Shown here: in pieces, positions 1 to 5,434 of the stretch
Layout of the letters: every line of letters starts with the position of its first letter
How positions within the stretch are numbered: the stretch's first letter is position 1
NCBI GenBank assembly: GCA_012521525.1
Contig: JAAYMG010000109.1
Location: 1 to 7,597, forward strand
Direction: 5' to 3'
DNA from: Clostridiales bacterium
GTDB taxonomy: Bacteria; Bacillota; Clostridia; Oscillospirales; JAAYOS01
Length of the DNA stretch: 7,597 nt
Made by a program: the position numbers and the translations under genes
The notes under the pieces: model-generated
Seen by the model: the letters and a program-made list of their open reading frames with translations, nothing else
Told to the model about the DNA's origin: nothing
The model's database searches: none

Positions 1-732
1 CGACGATATAAAAATCGCGGGTCTCATGCCGCTAAGGTATCCGCTTTTTATACGCAATATAGAATCCGCGCCGGATGAAAGGTTAACGCTGTCAGAAAGC
101 AGCATGGCCTTGTCGCTTTCGCTATATCTGTAGACCTCTGCGACAGCGGTCTGTGAGGCCAGGTCGTGACGGACAATGATGAGCTCGTTTACACCGTCAT
201 CGTCTATATCGAATAGCGAAATTCCGGTATAGGTGTTCGACATCATCTCAAAGAAACCGTCATCGCTCACCGAATAGACTGACACCGCCTTCGGCACTCC
301 TGAGCCCAATGACCGGCCAACGATTATTTCGCTGTATCCGTCTCTGTCCGTATCATAATAATATACGCAGTCAAAAACAGAGCCTTCCCCTTCTACAGAT
401 GCCTTGAGAGTATATCTTCCCTCAACCTGTGTGAACAGGCACAGCTTGAGAGGTTTCTCGCTTGCCGTACGCATGAAAACGATGGCTTCTTTCGTGCCGT
501 CCCTGTTCAGGTCCTCCAGCTGCACCGACTGCCTTCTGGAGCCGGAAACAGGGGCCGCATACTCCCCGTACAGACCCAGCTCCTTGTCGATTTCGGATTG
601 AAGCTGTTTGAACTCGCTTGCGATCTCGGGGACAGCAAGAAAGTCACTGGACTTTACACTTGAAAAGCCGCAGCCGCTCAACATCAAAAGGACAAGAAAC
701 AAAGAAAAAAGTGCCGTTTTTTGTCTAACCAT
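1..732 (-). CDS. Lipoprotein with FG-GAP/VCBS-like repeats (C-terminus outside window)
   Basis: The reading frame is open from an ATG at 732 to the window edge: 244 codons, no stop, so the C-terminus is missing. The N-terminus is a lipoprotein signal peptide: basic MVRQK, a hydrophobic stretch to residue 17, then the lipobox LSGC with the lipidated Cys at 21. The mature protein is therefore expected on the outer face of the membrane. Three calcium-loop-like motifs of the FG-GAP/VCBS type are visible: DLNRDGTKEAIVF (74-86), DTDRDGYSEIIVG (127-139) and DIDDDGVNELIIV (175-187), spaced about 50 residues apart as in a beta-propeller. The start is preceded by GGAAAG at suitable spacing and by a good promoter (765-793), so it is probably its own transcription unit behind sigF. 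Such proteins are usually annotated only as VCBS-repeat lipoproteins. No specific function can be assigned, and a role in sporulation is not shown. Confidence 0.85.
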   Translation of the reverse strand, partial: MVRQKTALFSLFLVLLMLSGCGFSSVKSSDFLAVPEIASEFKQLQSEIDKELGLYGEYAAPVSGSRRQSVQLEDLNRDGTKEAIVFMRTASEKPLKLCLFTQVEGRYTLKASVEGEGSVFDCVYYYDTDRDGYSEIIVGRSLGSGVPKAVSVYSVSDDGFFEMMSNTYTGISLFDIDDDGVNELIIVRHDLASQTAVAEVYRYSESDKAMLLSDSVNLSSGADSILRIKSGYLSGMRPAIFISS

Positions 733-764
733 CGCTCTTTCCGTCCCAAGTAATCTTACTGTGT

Positions 765-793
765 ATTGTACCACAATTTGAGAACAGTGTAAA
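765..793 (-). promoter_or_regulatory. Sigma-A-type promoter of the lipoprotein gene
   Basis: On the minus strand TTTACA (793-788) is separated by 17 bases from TACAAT (770-765). Each hexamer matches the consensus in five of six positions, and a TG one base upstream of the -10 box makes it an extended -10 promoter. Transcription would start near 758, giving a leader of about 26 bases before the ATG at 732. Confidence 0.75.
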
Positions 794-811
794 CAAACAA
801 AAAGCACGCAA

Positions 812-827
812 AAGACCGGTAGGCCTT
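812..827 (-). terminator. Possible weak second terminator after sigF
   Basis: In the minus-strand RNA, AAGGCC and GGUCUU can form a six-pair stem (one G-U) around a four-base loop. It is followed by UU and, a few bases on, a U-rich stretch. It lies between the main sigF terminator and the lipoprotein promoter. The stem is short and the U run interrupted, so this is tentative. Confidence 0.3.
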
Positions 828-853
828 AAGCGAGCCATGCAAGCTGCCATGAA

Positions 854-875
854 ATAAAGCCGGTTTCGGCTTTAT
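854..875 (-). terminator. Intrinsic terminator of the spoIIA operon
   Basis: ATAAAGCCG and CGGCTTTAT form a perfect nine-pair stem around a four-base loop (863-866). In the minus-strand RNA the GC core is followed by UUUAUUUC, giving a usable U-rich tail. The hairpin overlaps the sigF stop codon (TAA, 874-872), so the operon ends immediately after sigF. Because the stem is flanked by A's and T's it could also act in the other direction, but no plus-strand gene points at it. Confidence 0.75.
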
Positions 876-1585
876 GCAATTGCTTTTCTCAGGAATTCGA
901 TCGCCTTCTTTTCCATCCTCGAGACCTGGACCTGCGATACCCCCAGTATCTTTGCAGTCTTGTCCTGTGTCAGGCCTTTGTAGAACCGCAGGAATATAAG
1001 CATTTGCTCTTTCTGAGGAAGCATCGAGATGGCTTCCCTGAGCGCTATGCTTTCCACCACCTCGTCCTCCATGCCGTCGATCCCGAGCGCGCTTTCAAGA
1101 GTAAAGCCGCCGTCACTGTTTTCCCGCTGAAGCGAATCCGGCGTTTCCGTTGCAATTTCGGCCGCAGCGATGTCTTCCGGTGACAATCCCGTCTCTGCCG
1201 AAAGCTCGGACAATAGCGGTTCCCTTCCGAGCCGCTGGTTCAGGCGTTCCCTTGCCTGCCTTATGAAGTTGGCGCGCTCTTTGATGCTTCGGCTGACTTT
1301 GACCGCCCCGTCGTCCCTCAGGAACCTCCTGATCTCTCCGGCGATCTTGGGGACAGCATATGTCGAAAAACGGGTTCCGAAACTTTCGTCGTATCCTTCG
1401 ATCGCTTTCAGGAAGCCAAGACACCCCAACTGGTAAAGGTCCTCCGCTTCGACTCCGCGACCGAAAAACCTCCTTGCAATGCTCCATATCAGGCCGGAAT
1501 TCTCCTTTATAAGCGTTTCGGCCGCTTCCTTGTCGCCCGATTTCGCCAACCTGATCAGAGATGTCATATCATCTATGCTGCTCAC
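872..1585 (-). CDS. sigF: RNA polymerase sporulation sigma factor sigma-F (SpoIIAC)
   Basis: Sigma-70 family protein of 237 residues that directs the first forespore-specific transcription after asymmetric division. Region 2 spans about 30-95 and contains the core-binding and -10 recognition stretch around FSTYAVPKIAGEIRRFLRDDG. Region 3 lies at about 100-165. Region 4 is at about 183-235, with the -35 recognition helix-turn-helix beginning LTQDKTAKILGVSQVQVSR (205-223). Size and composition fit SigF rather than SigG or SigE: there is no pro-sequence, and it sits in the spoIIA operon order. The start is GTG at 1585, only five bases after the spoIIAB stop. GGTGAT (1595-1590) lies just upstream and the spacing suits pairing with the 3' end of 16S rRNA, so translation is probably coupled to spoIIAB. 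An ATG at 1567 (Met 7) is the alternative but lacks a ribosome site. Activity is held off by SpoIIAB until SpoIIAA is dephosphorylated (established for the family). Confidence 0.97.
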   Translation of the reverse strand: MSSIDDMTSLIRLAKSGDKEAAETLIKENSGLIWSIARRFFGRGVEAEDLYQLGCLGFLKAIEGYDESFGTRFSTYAVPKIAGEIRRFLRDDGAVKVSRSIKERANFIRQARERLNQRLGREPLLSELSAETGLSPEDIAAAEIATETPDSLQRENSDGGFTLESALGIDGMEDEVVESIALREAISMLPQKEQMLIFLRFYKGLTQDKTAKILGVSQVQVSRMEKKAIEFLRKAIA

Positions 1586-1590
1586 TCATA

Positions 1591-2046
1591 TCACCGCGCT
1601 GTATTCCGTGGGGCTATCCTTTTCAGCATTCTTACGGTAGTGCCTTTACCCACCTTTGACCGCACATAGAGCTTGTCCATAAAGCTTTCCATTATAGTGA
1701 ACCCCATACCGGAACGCTCTTCGTTGCCGGTCGTAAACATGGGTGCCCTGGCCTTCCTGACATCTTCTATGCCGATCCCCCAGTCCTTTACCGTGATTTC
1801 GAGCACACCGTCCTCGAATATACGACCCCTGAGCATGACTCTTCCTATCTTATCGGGGTATGCATGGACTATGCTGTTAGTCACCGCTTCGCTTACGGCA
1901 GTTTTTATGTCGTTGATCTCGTCCAGCGTCGGATCGAGCTGCGCCGCAAACCCTGCAATAGCGGCCCTGGCAAAACCTTCGTTTATTGACCTTCCGGGAA
2001 ATTCCAGTTTCATTTCGTTTACAGGACATCTTTTGTCTTTGCTCAT
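1591..2046 (-). CDS. spoIIAB: Anti-sigma F factor / serine kinase SpoIIAB
   Basis: GHKL-type ATPase of 151 residues that binds and inactivates sigma-F and phosphorylates SpoIIAA. The N-box lies within DIKTAVSEAVTNSIVHAYP (46-64), with Glu53 and Asn57 as the expected catalytic and Mg-binding residues. The G1 box is DWGIGI (88-93). The ATP lid and G2 box follow as ERSGMGFTIMESFMD (110-124), and a final glycine motif is GKGTTV (133-138). The segment NEMKLEF at 10-16 lines up with the usual start of Bacillus SpoIIAB, so this protein carries about eight extra N-terminal residues. The start is nevertheless supported by GAGAGGGAT placed directly before the ATG at 2046. It sits 12 bases after the spoIIAA stop and 5 bases before the sigF start, in the classic operon order. 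Confidence 0.97.
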   Translation of the reverse strand: MSKDKRCPVNEMKLEFPGRSINEGFARAAIAGFAAQLDPTLDEINDIKTAVSEAVTNSIVHAYPDKIGRVMLRGRIFEDGVLEITVKDWGIGIEDVRKARAPMFTTGNEERSGMGFTIMESFMDKLYVRSKVGKGTTVRMLKRIAPRNTAR

Positions 2047-2058
2047 ATGTATCCCTCT

Positions 2059-2364
2059 CTATTCAAACGTTACGATTCGCTCCAGCCCGGCGGTGTTGAA
2101 GACCTTCATGGCACCCGGCGGCGCGTTCTTTACAATTACCTTTCCTCCGACTTCCGACATCTTTCGATAGAGGCCGAGTACGACTGCGATGCCGGAGCTG
2201 TCCATAAATGTTACCTCGGACATATCGAGTGTGCAGATCGTCGGAACGAGTTCTTCCGTAGCGTCGGCGATCTCTTTCAGGGCGTTTTTTGCCGCATGAT
2301 GGTCGAGCTCACCGGAAAGCTGTATGACCAGACCGTCCTCGGTGTCCCTGACGTTTATCTTCAT
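2059..2364 (-). CDS. spoIIAA: Anti-anti-sigma F factor SpoIIAA
   Basis: STAS-domain protein of 101 residues that releases sigma-F by binding SpoIIAB when dephosphorylated. The phosphorylation loop MDSSGIAVVLGLY (54-66) contains the family's conserved DSSG; by alignment with Bacillus SpoIIAA, Ser57 is the residue phosphorylated by SpoIIAB and dephosphorylated by SpoIIE. The frame is open upstream as far as 2469, but the start chosen is the ATG at 2364 (MKINVRDTEDG), because a near-perfect ribosome site GGGAGGTC (2378-2371) precedes it by six bases. The longer version would translate a terminator hairpin and give an N-terminus unlike any STAS domain. It is slightly shorter than the Bacillus protein (about 117 residues) but covers the full domain. 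It is the first gene of spoIIAA-spoIIAB-sigF. Confidence 0.96.
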   Translation of the reverse strand: MKINVRDTEDGLVIQLSGELDHHAAKNALKEIADATEELVPTICTLDMSEVTFMDSSGIAVVLGLYRKMSEVGGKVIVKNAPPGAMKVFNTAGLERIVTFE

Positions 2365-2370
2365 ATGTTT

Positions 2371-2378
2371 GACCTCCC
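2371..2378 (-). promoter_or_regulatory. Ribosome binding site that fixes the spoIIAA start
   Basis: GGGAGGTC ends six bases before the ATG at 2364. It abuts the U run of the upstream terminator directly, so the terminator and the ribosome site are nearly fused. Confidence 0.85.
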
Positions 2379-2418
2379 AAAAAAATCCCGTCTGCGGCGC
2401 ATGTCCGCATGACGGGAT
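2379..2418 (-). terminator. Strong intrinsic terminator between argS and spoIIAA
   Basis: On the minus strand ATCCCGTCATGCGG pairs with CCGCAGACGGGAT, forming 13 pairs with a single bulged A and a seven-base loop (2404-2398). A run of seven T's (2385-2379) follows. This is a textbook intrinsic terminator. It should stop transcripts coming out of argS, 60 bases upstream, but it also lies immediately before the spoIIAA ribosome site, leaving no room for a promoter after it. Confidence 0.85.
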
Positions 2419-2425
2419 TGTATCA
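2417..2425 (-). promoter_or_regulatory. Candidate extended -10 element for spoIIA
   Basis: The minus strand reads TGATACAAT, an extended -10 box (TG, one base, TACAAT). No acceptable -35 hexamer is seen 16-18 bases upstream. A sigma-H-like -35 (AGAGGTATA) overlaps just upstream, but no GAAT -10 follows at the right distance. If transcription starts about seven bases on, near 2410, the RNA begins inside the left arm of the terminator hairpin. Confidence 0.3.
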
Positions 2426-2463
2426 TATACCTCTTGTCGGGTTTTGTTGAATTGTATAAACAG

Positions 2464-2477
2464 GCACACTTTTGTGC
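2464..2477 (-). other. Small hairpin just after the argS stop
   Basis: GCACA and TGTGC form a five-pair stem with a four-base loop directly downstream of the argS stop codon. No continuous U run follows, only CUGUUUAU. It may help stabilise the argS 3' end but is too weak to call a terminator. Confidence 0.25.
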
Positions 2478-2478
2478 G

Positions 2479-4230
2479 TTACATTGCGTTTACCGTATCA
2501 ATGCCGAGAATGTCCAGGGTCTGTTCGAGCATCCTGCCCGTTATCACGCACAAAGCGATCCATGTGTTCCGCTTCTGCGGGTCGGTTTGACCGAGTATCC
2601 TGCAGGAACCGTAAAACACGTTGAACGCGTTTGCAAGTTCATACATGGCATCACAGATATAATTTGGCAGTTTTTCTTCATATGCCTGGTAATATGAGCT
2701 TGCAAGCATTTCCATCTTCAGGAGTATATCTTTCTCAAGTTCCGACCGGACTTTTATGTCGTCAACATTGACGGCAGCTTCATTGCCCAGCCTGTCAAAT
2801 ATCGACCTGATCCTCACCAGTGTATACAGCAGATACGAACCGGTTTTTCCGTCAAACTGCAGGAATTTATCAATGTCGAAAATGTAGTTTCGGATCCTGT
2901 TGCATATCAGGTCGCCGAATTTCAGTGCGGCAACCCCTACTTTTCTTGCCGTGTCGGTGCCTTCATTTTTGGCTTCGTCGGACAGCAGCTTTTCGGCAGC
3001 TTCGGTAACAAGGGAAATCAGGTCCTTAAGCTGCATGATGCCCCCTTCCCTCGTCTTGAAAGGCTTGCCGTCTTTGCCGTTGACCGTTCCGAAAGGATAA
3101 TGAGCAAGCTTTGTTTCGGGCCTGACGATCCCGGCCTTGCGGGCGGCTCTGAACACCTGCTCGAAGTGCAGGACCTGCCTGGCGTCGGTAAAGTACCATA
3201 TTTCATCCGGATCCTGCTGCCGCATGCGCATCAATATGGTACCCAAATCTGTGCTGTGATACAGGTGGGCGCCGTTGCTCTTCCTGAGCATCACAGGCGG
3301 TATGGGCTTGTCGTCATCCGGCAAACCGACATCCATCACAAGCGCACCGTCACTCTCATAAGTGAGGCCGCGCTTTGTCATATCTTCGATCATGGGATCG
3401 ATATATTCGCTGCAAGTGCTTTCGCCATACCAGAGGTCGAACTGCACGTTCAGCTTTTCATAGTCACCTTTGATATCCGCGATCGAAACGGCACATACGT
3501 CTTCCCAAATATCATAATAGCCCTTTTCCCGCTGCTGGAGCTTATATGTTATCTCCTGCGCCAGTTTATAAAATTCCTCGTCAGTCTTGGAGCGGGCACT
3601 GGCCTCGGGATAGACGCTGTTCAGGTCGTCAACGGTAAAAGGCGGCTCTTGCGGTTTCTTCCCTTCAAAATATCCTGACAGGTCATACTTCTCGAGTAGT
3701 CCCGCTATTACAAGACCCATCTGCAGTCCCCAGTCGCCCAGGTGGATATCGCCCGTAACTTCGCACCCCAGGAACCTGGCCAGCCGCTTCATTGCCTCGC
3801 CGATGATCGCGCTCCGCAAATGACCGACATGCAGCGGTTTTGCAATATTAGGACCGCCATAGTCGATGATTATCCTCGGAGGGCATTCCAGCTCGTCCAC
3901 GCCGCACCTTTTGTCTTCATACAAGTCCAAAAGCAGTTGTGTAAATCCGTTGTCATTGATCCTGAAGTTGAGGAATCCGGGAGGTGCAGCTTCCGCCACA
4001 GCGTATGAAGCTGCTTTGTTGAACTCCTCGGCCAGTTCTTTGACTATATCAAGGGGTTTCTTCCGGAGGGTCTTTGCGAGTTTGAACGCAGAGTTGCACT
4101 GGTAGTGGCAAAGGTCCGGCCTGTCCGAAAAAGTCACCGACAGGTCCTCCAGCGGATAACCCAGTCGCTCAAAGCATCCTGCAAGATCTTTTTTGATTTG
4201 CTTGATAAGAATAGTAATCACTCCAGTCAT
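2479..4230 (-). CDS. argS: Arginyl-tRNA synthetase
   Basis: Cytoplasmic class Ia synthetase that charges tRNA-Arg with arginine using ATP; 583 residues, close to the usual length. The N-terminal additional domain ends in GFLNFRI (85-91). The signature GPNIAKPLHVGHLRS (126-140) carries the HIGH-like motif HVGH (134-137). The KMSK loop is replaced by the degenerate form GKPFKTREGG (388-397), as is common in bacterial ArgS. The DALR anticodon-binding domain fills about 465-583, and the protein ends in Met as many ArgS do. The ATG at 4230 is the first start after a good promoter, but only a weak AGGC lies before it, and the leader would be just about 12 bases. A stronger site, GGAGTGAT (4224-4217), lies inside the frame, five codons before an ATT codon at 4212 is passed. 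The true start may therefore be a few codons lower. The gene appears monocistronic. Confidence 0.97.
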   Translation of the reverse strand: MTGVITILIKQIKKDLAGCFERLGYPLEDLSVTFSDRPDLCHYQCNSAFKLAKTLRKKPLDIVKELAEEFNKAASYAVAEAAPPGFLNFRINDNGFTQLLLDLYEDKRCGVDELECPPRIIIDYGGPNIAKPLHVGHLRSAIIGEAMKRLARFLGCEVTGDIHLGDWGLQMGLVIAGLLEKYDLSGYFEGKKPQEPPFTVDDLNSVYPEASARSKTDEEFYKLAQEITYKLQQREKGYYDIWEDVCAVSIADIKGDYEKLNVQFDLWYGESTCSEYIDPMIEDMTKRGLTYESDGALVMDVGLPDDDKPIPPVMLRKSNGAHLYHSTDLGTILMRMRQQDPDEIWYFTDARQVLHFEQVFRAARKAGIVRPETKLAHYPFGTVNGKDGKPFKTREGGIMQLKDLISLVTEAAEKLLSDEAKNEGTDTARKVGVAALKFGDLICNRIRNYIFDIDKFLQFDGKTGSYLLYTLVRIRSIFDRLGNEAAVNVDDIKVRSELEKDILLKMEMLASSYYQAYEEKLPNYICDAMYELANAFNVFYGSCRILGQTDPQKRNTWIALCVITGRMLEQTLDILGIDTVNAM

Positions 4231-4248
4231 TGGTCTGCCTGAGAAGCT

Positions 4249-4277
4249 ATGTTATCACCCAAAGCAGTCATCGTCAA
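4249..4277 (-). promoter_or_regulatory. Sigma-A-type promoter of argS
   Basis: TTGACG (4277-4272), 17-base spacer, then TAACAT (4254-4249) with a TG one base before the -10 box. Predicted start of transcription is near 4242, very close to the first ATG at 4230. A second TTGACA occurs 17 bases upstream of this -35 but has no -10 box of its own. The leader is far too short for a T-box, so argS is not controlled by uncharged tRNA through a T-box here. Confidence 0.7.
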
Positions 4278-4400
4278 TAGTTTGCACAGTTGTCAAAGGA
4301 AGTTTATATCATATACATTTCCAGAGAGCACACATATAAGAACATAATGCACGTTTATTTACTGTATATCCAATTATAAACGCGTTATGTAAGCAGGCTG
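4278..4400. other. AT-rich spacer between the MerR gene and the argS promoter
   Basis: No gene, no convincing terminator and no riboswitch-like fold was seen. One weak inverted repeat (CGTTTAT / ATAAACG, 17-base loop) is present without a U tract. The MerR transcript therefore has no obvious intrinsic end in this spacer. Confidence 0.5.
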
Positions 4401-5336
4401 TCATCTTTTATAATCGAGAAACTCTTTCACGCTTCTGCTTTTTGTCAGCCAAACGATGTTGATTATCCTCCATATTATCAATGCAGCAATGAGGAACTTC
4501 AGCCAACCGAATTCCACGCCGTATATCGTGAGAGGAAACATAAGCAAATAATATAAGTTGGTAAATATATTGATCCCGAAGATTATGACATAGACTACCT
4601 GCACCCAGGTTTTTCCGTTGAATAGCCCTACAGCGAGCAGTATCGAAATTGCCACTGCTACGATATTTGCAAAGCCAAAGTTTAGTATCAGGGCAAGAAC
4701 TGCGCTGACGATATCGACGGCAATGATTGCCGTGACCATCTTTTCTCCTTTATCTATCAGGTTCCGCTGCTCGGTTATCATATCAACGCGCCTTGCTTTG
4801 GATCCCGCGCCTTCAATATCATCTATCCTGCCGAAATTCAGGGTTACATTCTGAGATGCTTTCGCAGCCGCATTCTGTGATTTGCTTTGAGAAATATCGG
4901 GGGATCCGTTTCGCGATTCAACAGGATGGACATTTGGAGATAAATCATGCGTCTGAAGAGGCCGCTTTGCCGCAACTACCTTAAGTCCTTTTGAAAGTGC
5001 CACTACGTCAGGAACATACTTCATATCCAGCCTGTCAATAGCTTCAACTACATCATTCATTTGACTTCCGAAGCCAATGATGCGATTCCGATAGTCAGAC
5101 AGGACTGTGGGTATCAGGTTGGGTTCCTGTATCATCGTTTTTATCTCATCAACGGAAAATGAAAGCTTTCTCAGCAATGAGATGGTTTCAAGCCACGAAA
5201 AGTCCTGTTCCGAATAGTTTCGATGGACGCGCCCATCCTTTTCCACTTTTTCTGGTGATATCAGACCTTCCTCTTCGTAATAGAGTATCGTTCGTTCTGT
5301 AAGACCGGTTCGTTTGCACACCTCGTATATTGTCAT
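4401..5336 (-). CDS. MerR-family regulator with C-terminal membrane domain
   Basis: 311 residues from the ATG at 5336. The N-terminus is a MerR-type winged helix: TIYEVCKRTGLTERTILYYE (2-21), then a wing with GRVHRNYSEQDF and a second helical unit to about residue 70. A helix compatible with the dimerising coiled coil follows (about 75-110). Residues about 125-180 are polar and low in complexity, rich in Ser, Asn, Gln and Lys, and look like a flexible tether. The C-terminal third (about 200-300) is strongly hydrophobic, with about four membrane helices (roughly 200-219, 222-240, 244-266 and 278-297) and a basic tail. A longer frame from a TTG at 5348 is possible, but GGAGGG (5346-5341) overlaps it and points to the ATG at 5336. 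The family match covers the DNA-binding part only; ligand and targets are unknown. It follows the ABC-F gene after 98 bases in the same direction. Confidence 0.85.
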   Translation of the reverse strand: MTIYEVCKRTGLTERTILYYEEEGLISPEKVEKDGRVHRNYSEQDFSWLETISLLRKLSFSVDEIKTMIQEPNLIPTVLSDYRNRIIGFGSQMNDVVEAIDRLDMKYVPDVVALSKGLKVVAAKRPLQTHDLSPNVHPVESRNGSPDISQSKSQNAAAKASQNVTLNFGRIDDIEGAGSKARRVDMITEQRNLIDKGEKMVTAIIAVDIVSAVLALILNFGFANIVAVAISILLAVGLFNGKTWVQVVYVIIFGINIFTNLYYLLMFPLTIYGVEFGWLKFLIAALIIWRIINIVWLTKSRSVKEFLDYKR

Positions 5337-5340
5337 ATGA

Positions 5341-5346
5341 CCCTCC
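5341..5346 (-). promoter_or_regulatory. Ribosome binding site that decides the MerR start
   Basis: GGAGGG lies four bases before the ATG at 5336. An alternative in-frame TTG start at 5348 would sit on top of this site with nothing suitable upstream, so the shorter protein is preferred. Confidence 0.7.
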
Positions 5347-5376
5347 AATAATATGTCTGCACGGTTCCTGATCGCC

Positions 5377-5387
5377 GTCTGCCAGAC
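5377..5387. promoter_or_regulatory. Small palindrome upstream of the MerR gene
   Basis: GTCTGCCAGAC is a perfect inverted repeat (five-base arms, one-base centre) in the 98-base spacer between the ABC-F and MerR genes. GTCTGC occurs again at 5355-5360. MerR proteins bind short dyads in promoter spacers, so this could be an autoregulatory operator, but no clear -35/-10 pair flanks it. Confidence 0.25.
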
Positions 5388-5434
5388 AATTTTGCTAAAA
5401 GGTTACATGATCATCCTGTTTTCAAAACTCATCG

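Noticed and set aside
1113..1487. Minus-strand ORF of 124 codons inside sigF
   Set aside because: Alternate frame of sigF with an Arg/Gly-rich composition typical of a shadow.
1673..2170. Plus-strand ORF of 165 codons across spoIIAB and spoIIAA
   Set aside because: Antisense shadow of two clear sporulation genes; its hydrophobic appearance reflects the reverse strand of their codons.
2365..2469. Longer spoIIAA starting at 2469
   Set aside because: The extra codons run through a terminator hairpin and a Shine-Dalgarno; the ATG at 2364 has the right spacing and gives a normal STAS-domain length.
3100..3678. Plus-strand ORF of 192 codons
   Set aside because: It lies wholly antisense to argS, whose motifs are unmistakable; it has no recognisable domain and no supporting ribosome site.
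4231..4277. T-box riboswitch upstream of argS
   Set aside because: The predicted transcript start is only about 12 bases from the ATG; there is no room for a T-box and none of its conserved sequence was seen.
4324..4390. Terminator for the MerR gene
   Set aside because: The only inverted repeat (CGTTTAT / ATAAACG) has a 17-base loop and no U tract.
5337..5348. TTG start at 5348 for the MerR gene
   Set aside because: The codon overlaps the GGAGGG that serves the ATG at 5336, and the usual MerR N-terminus begins at that ATG.
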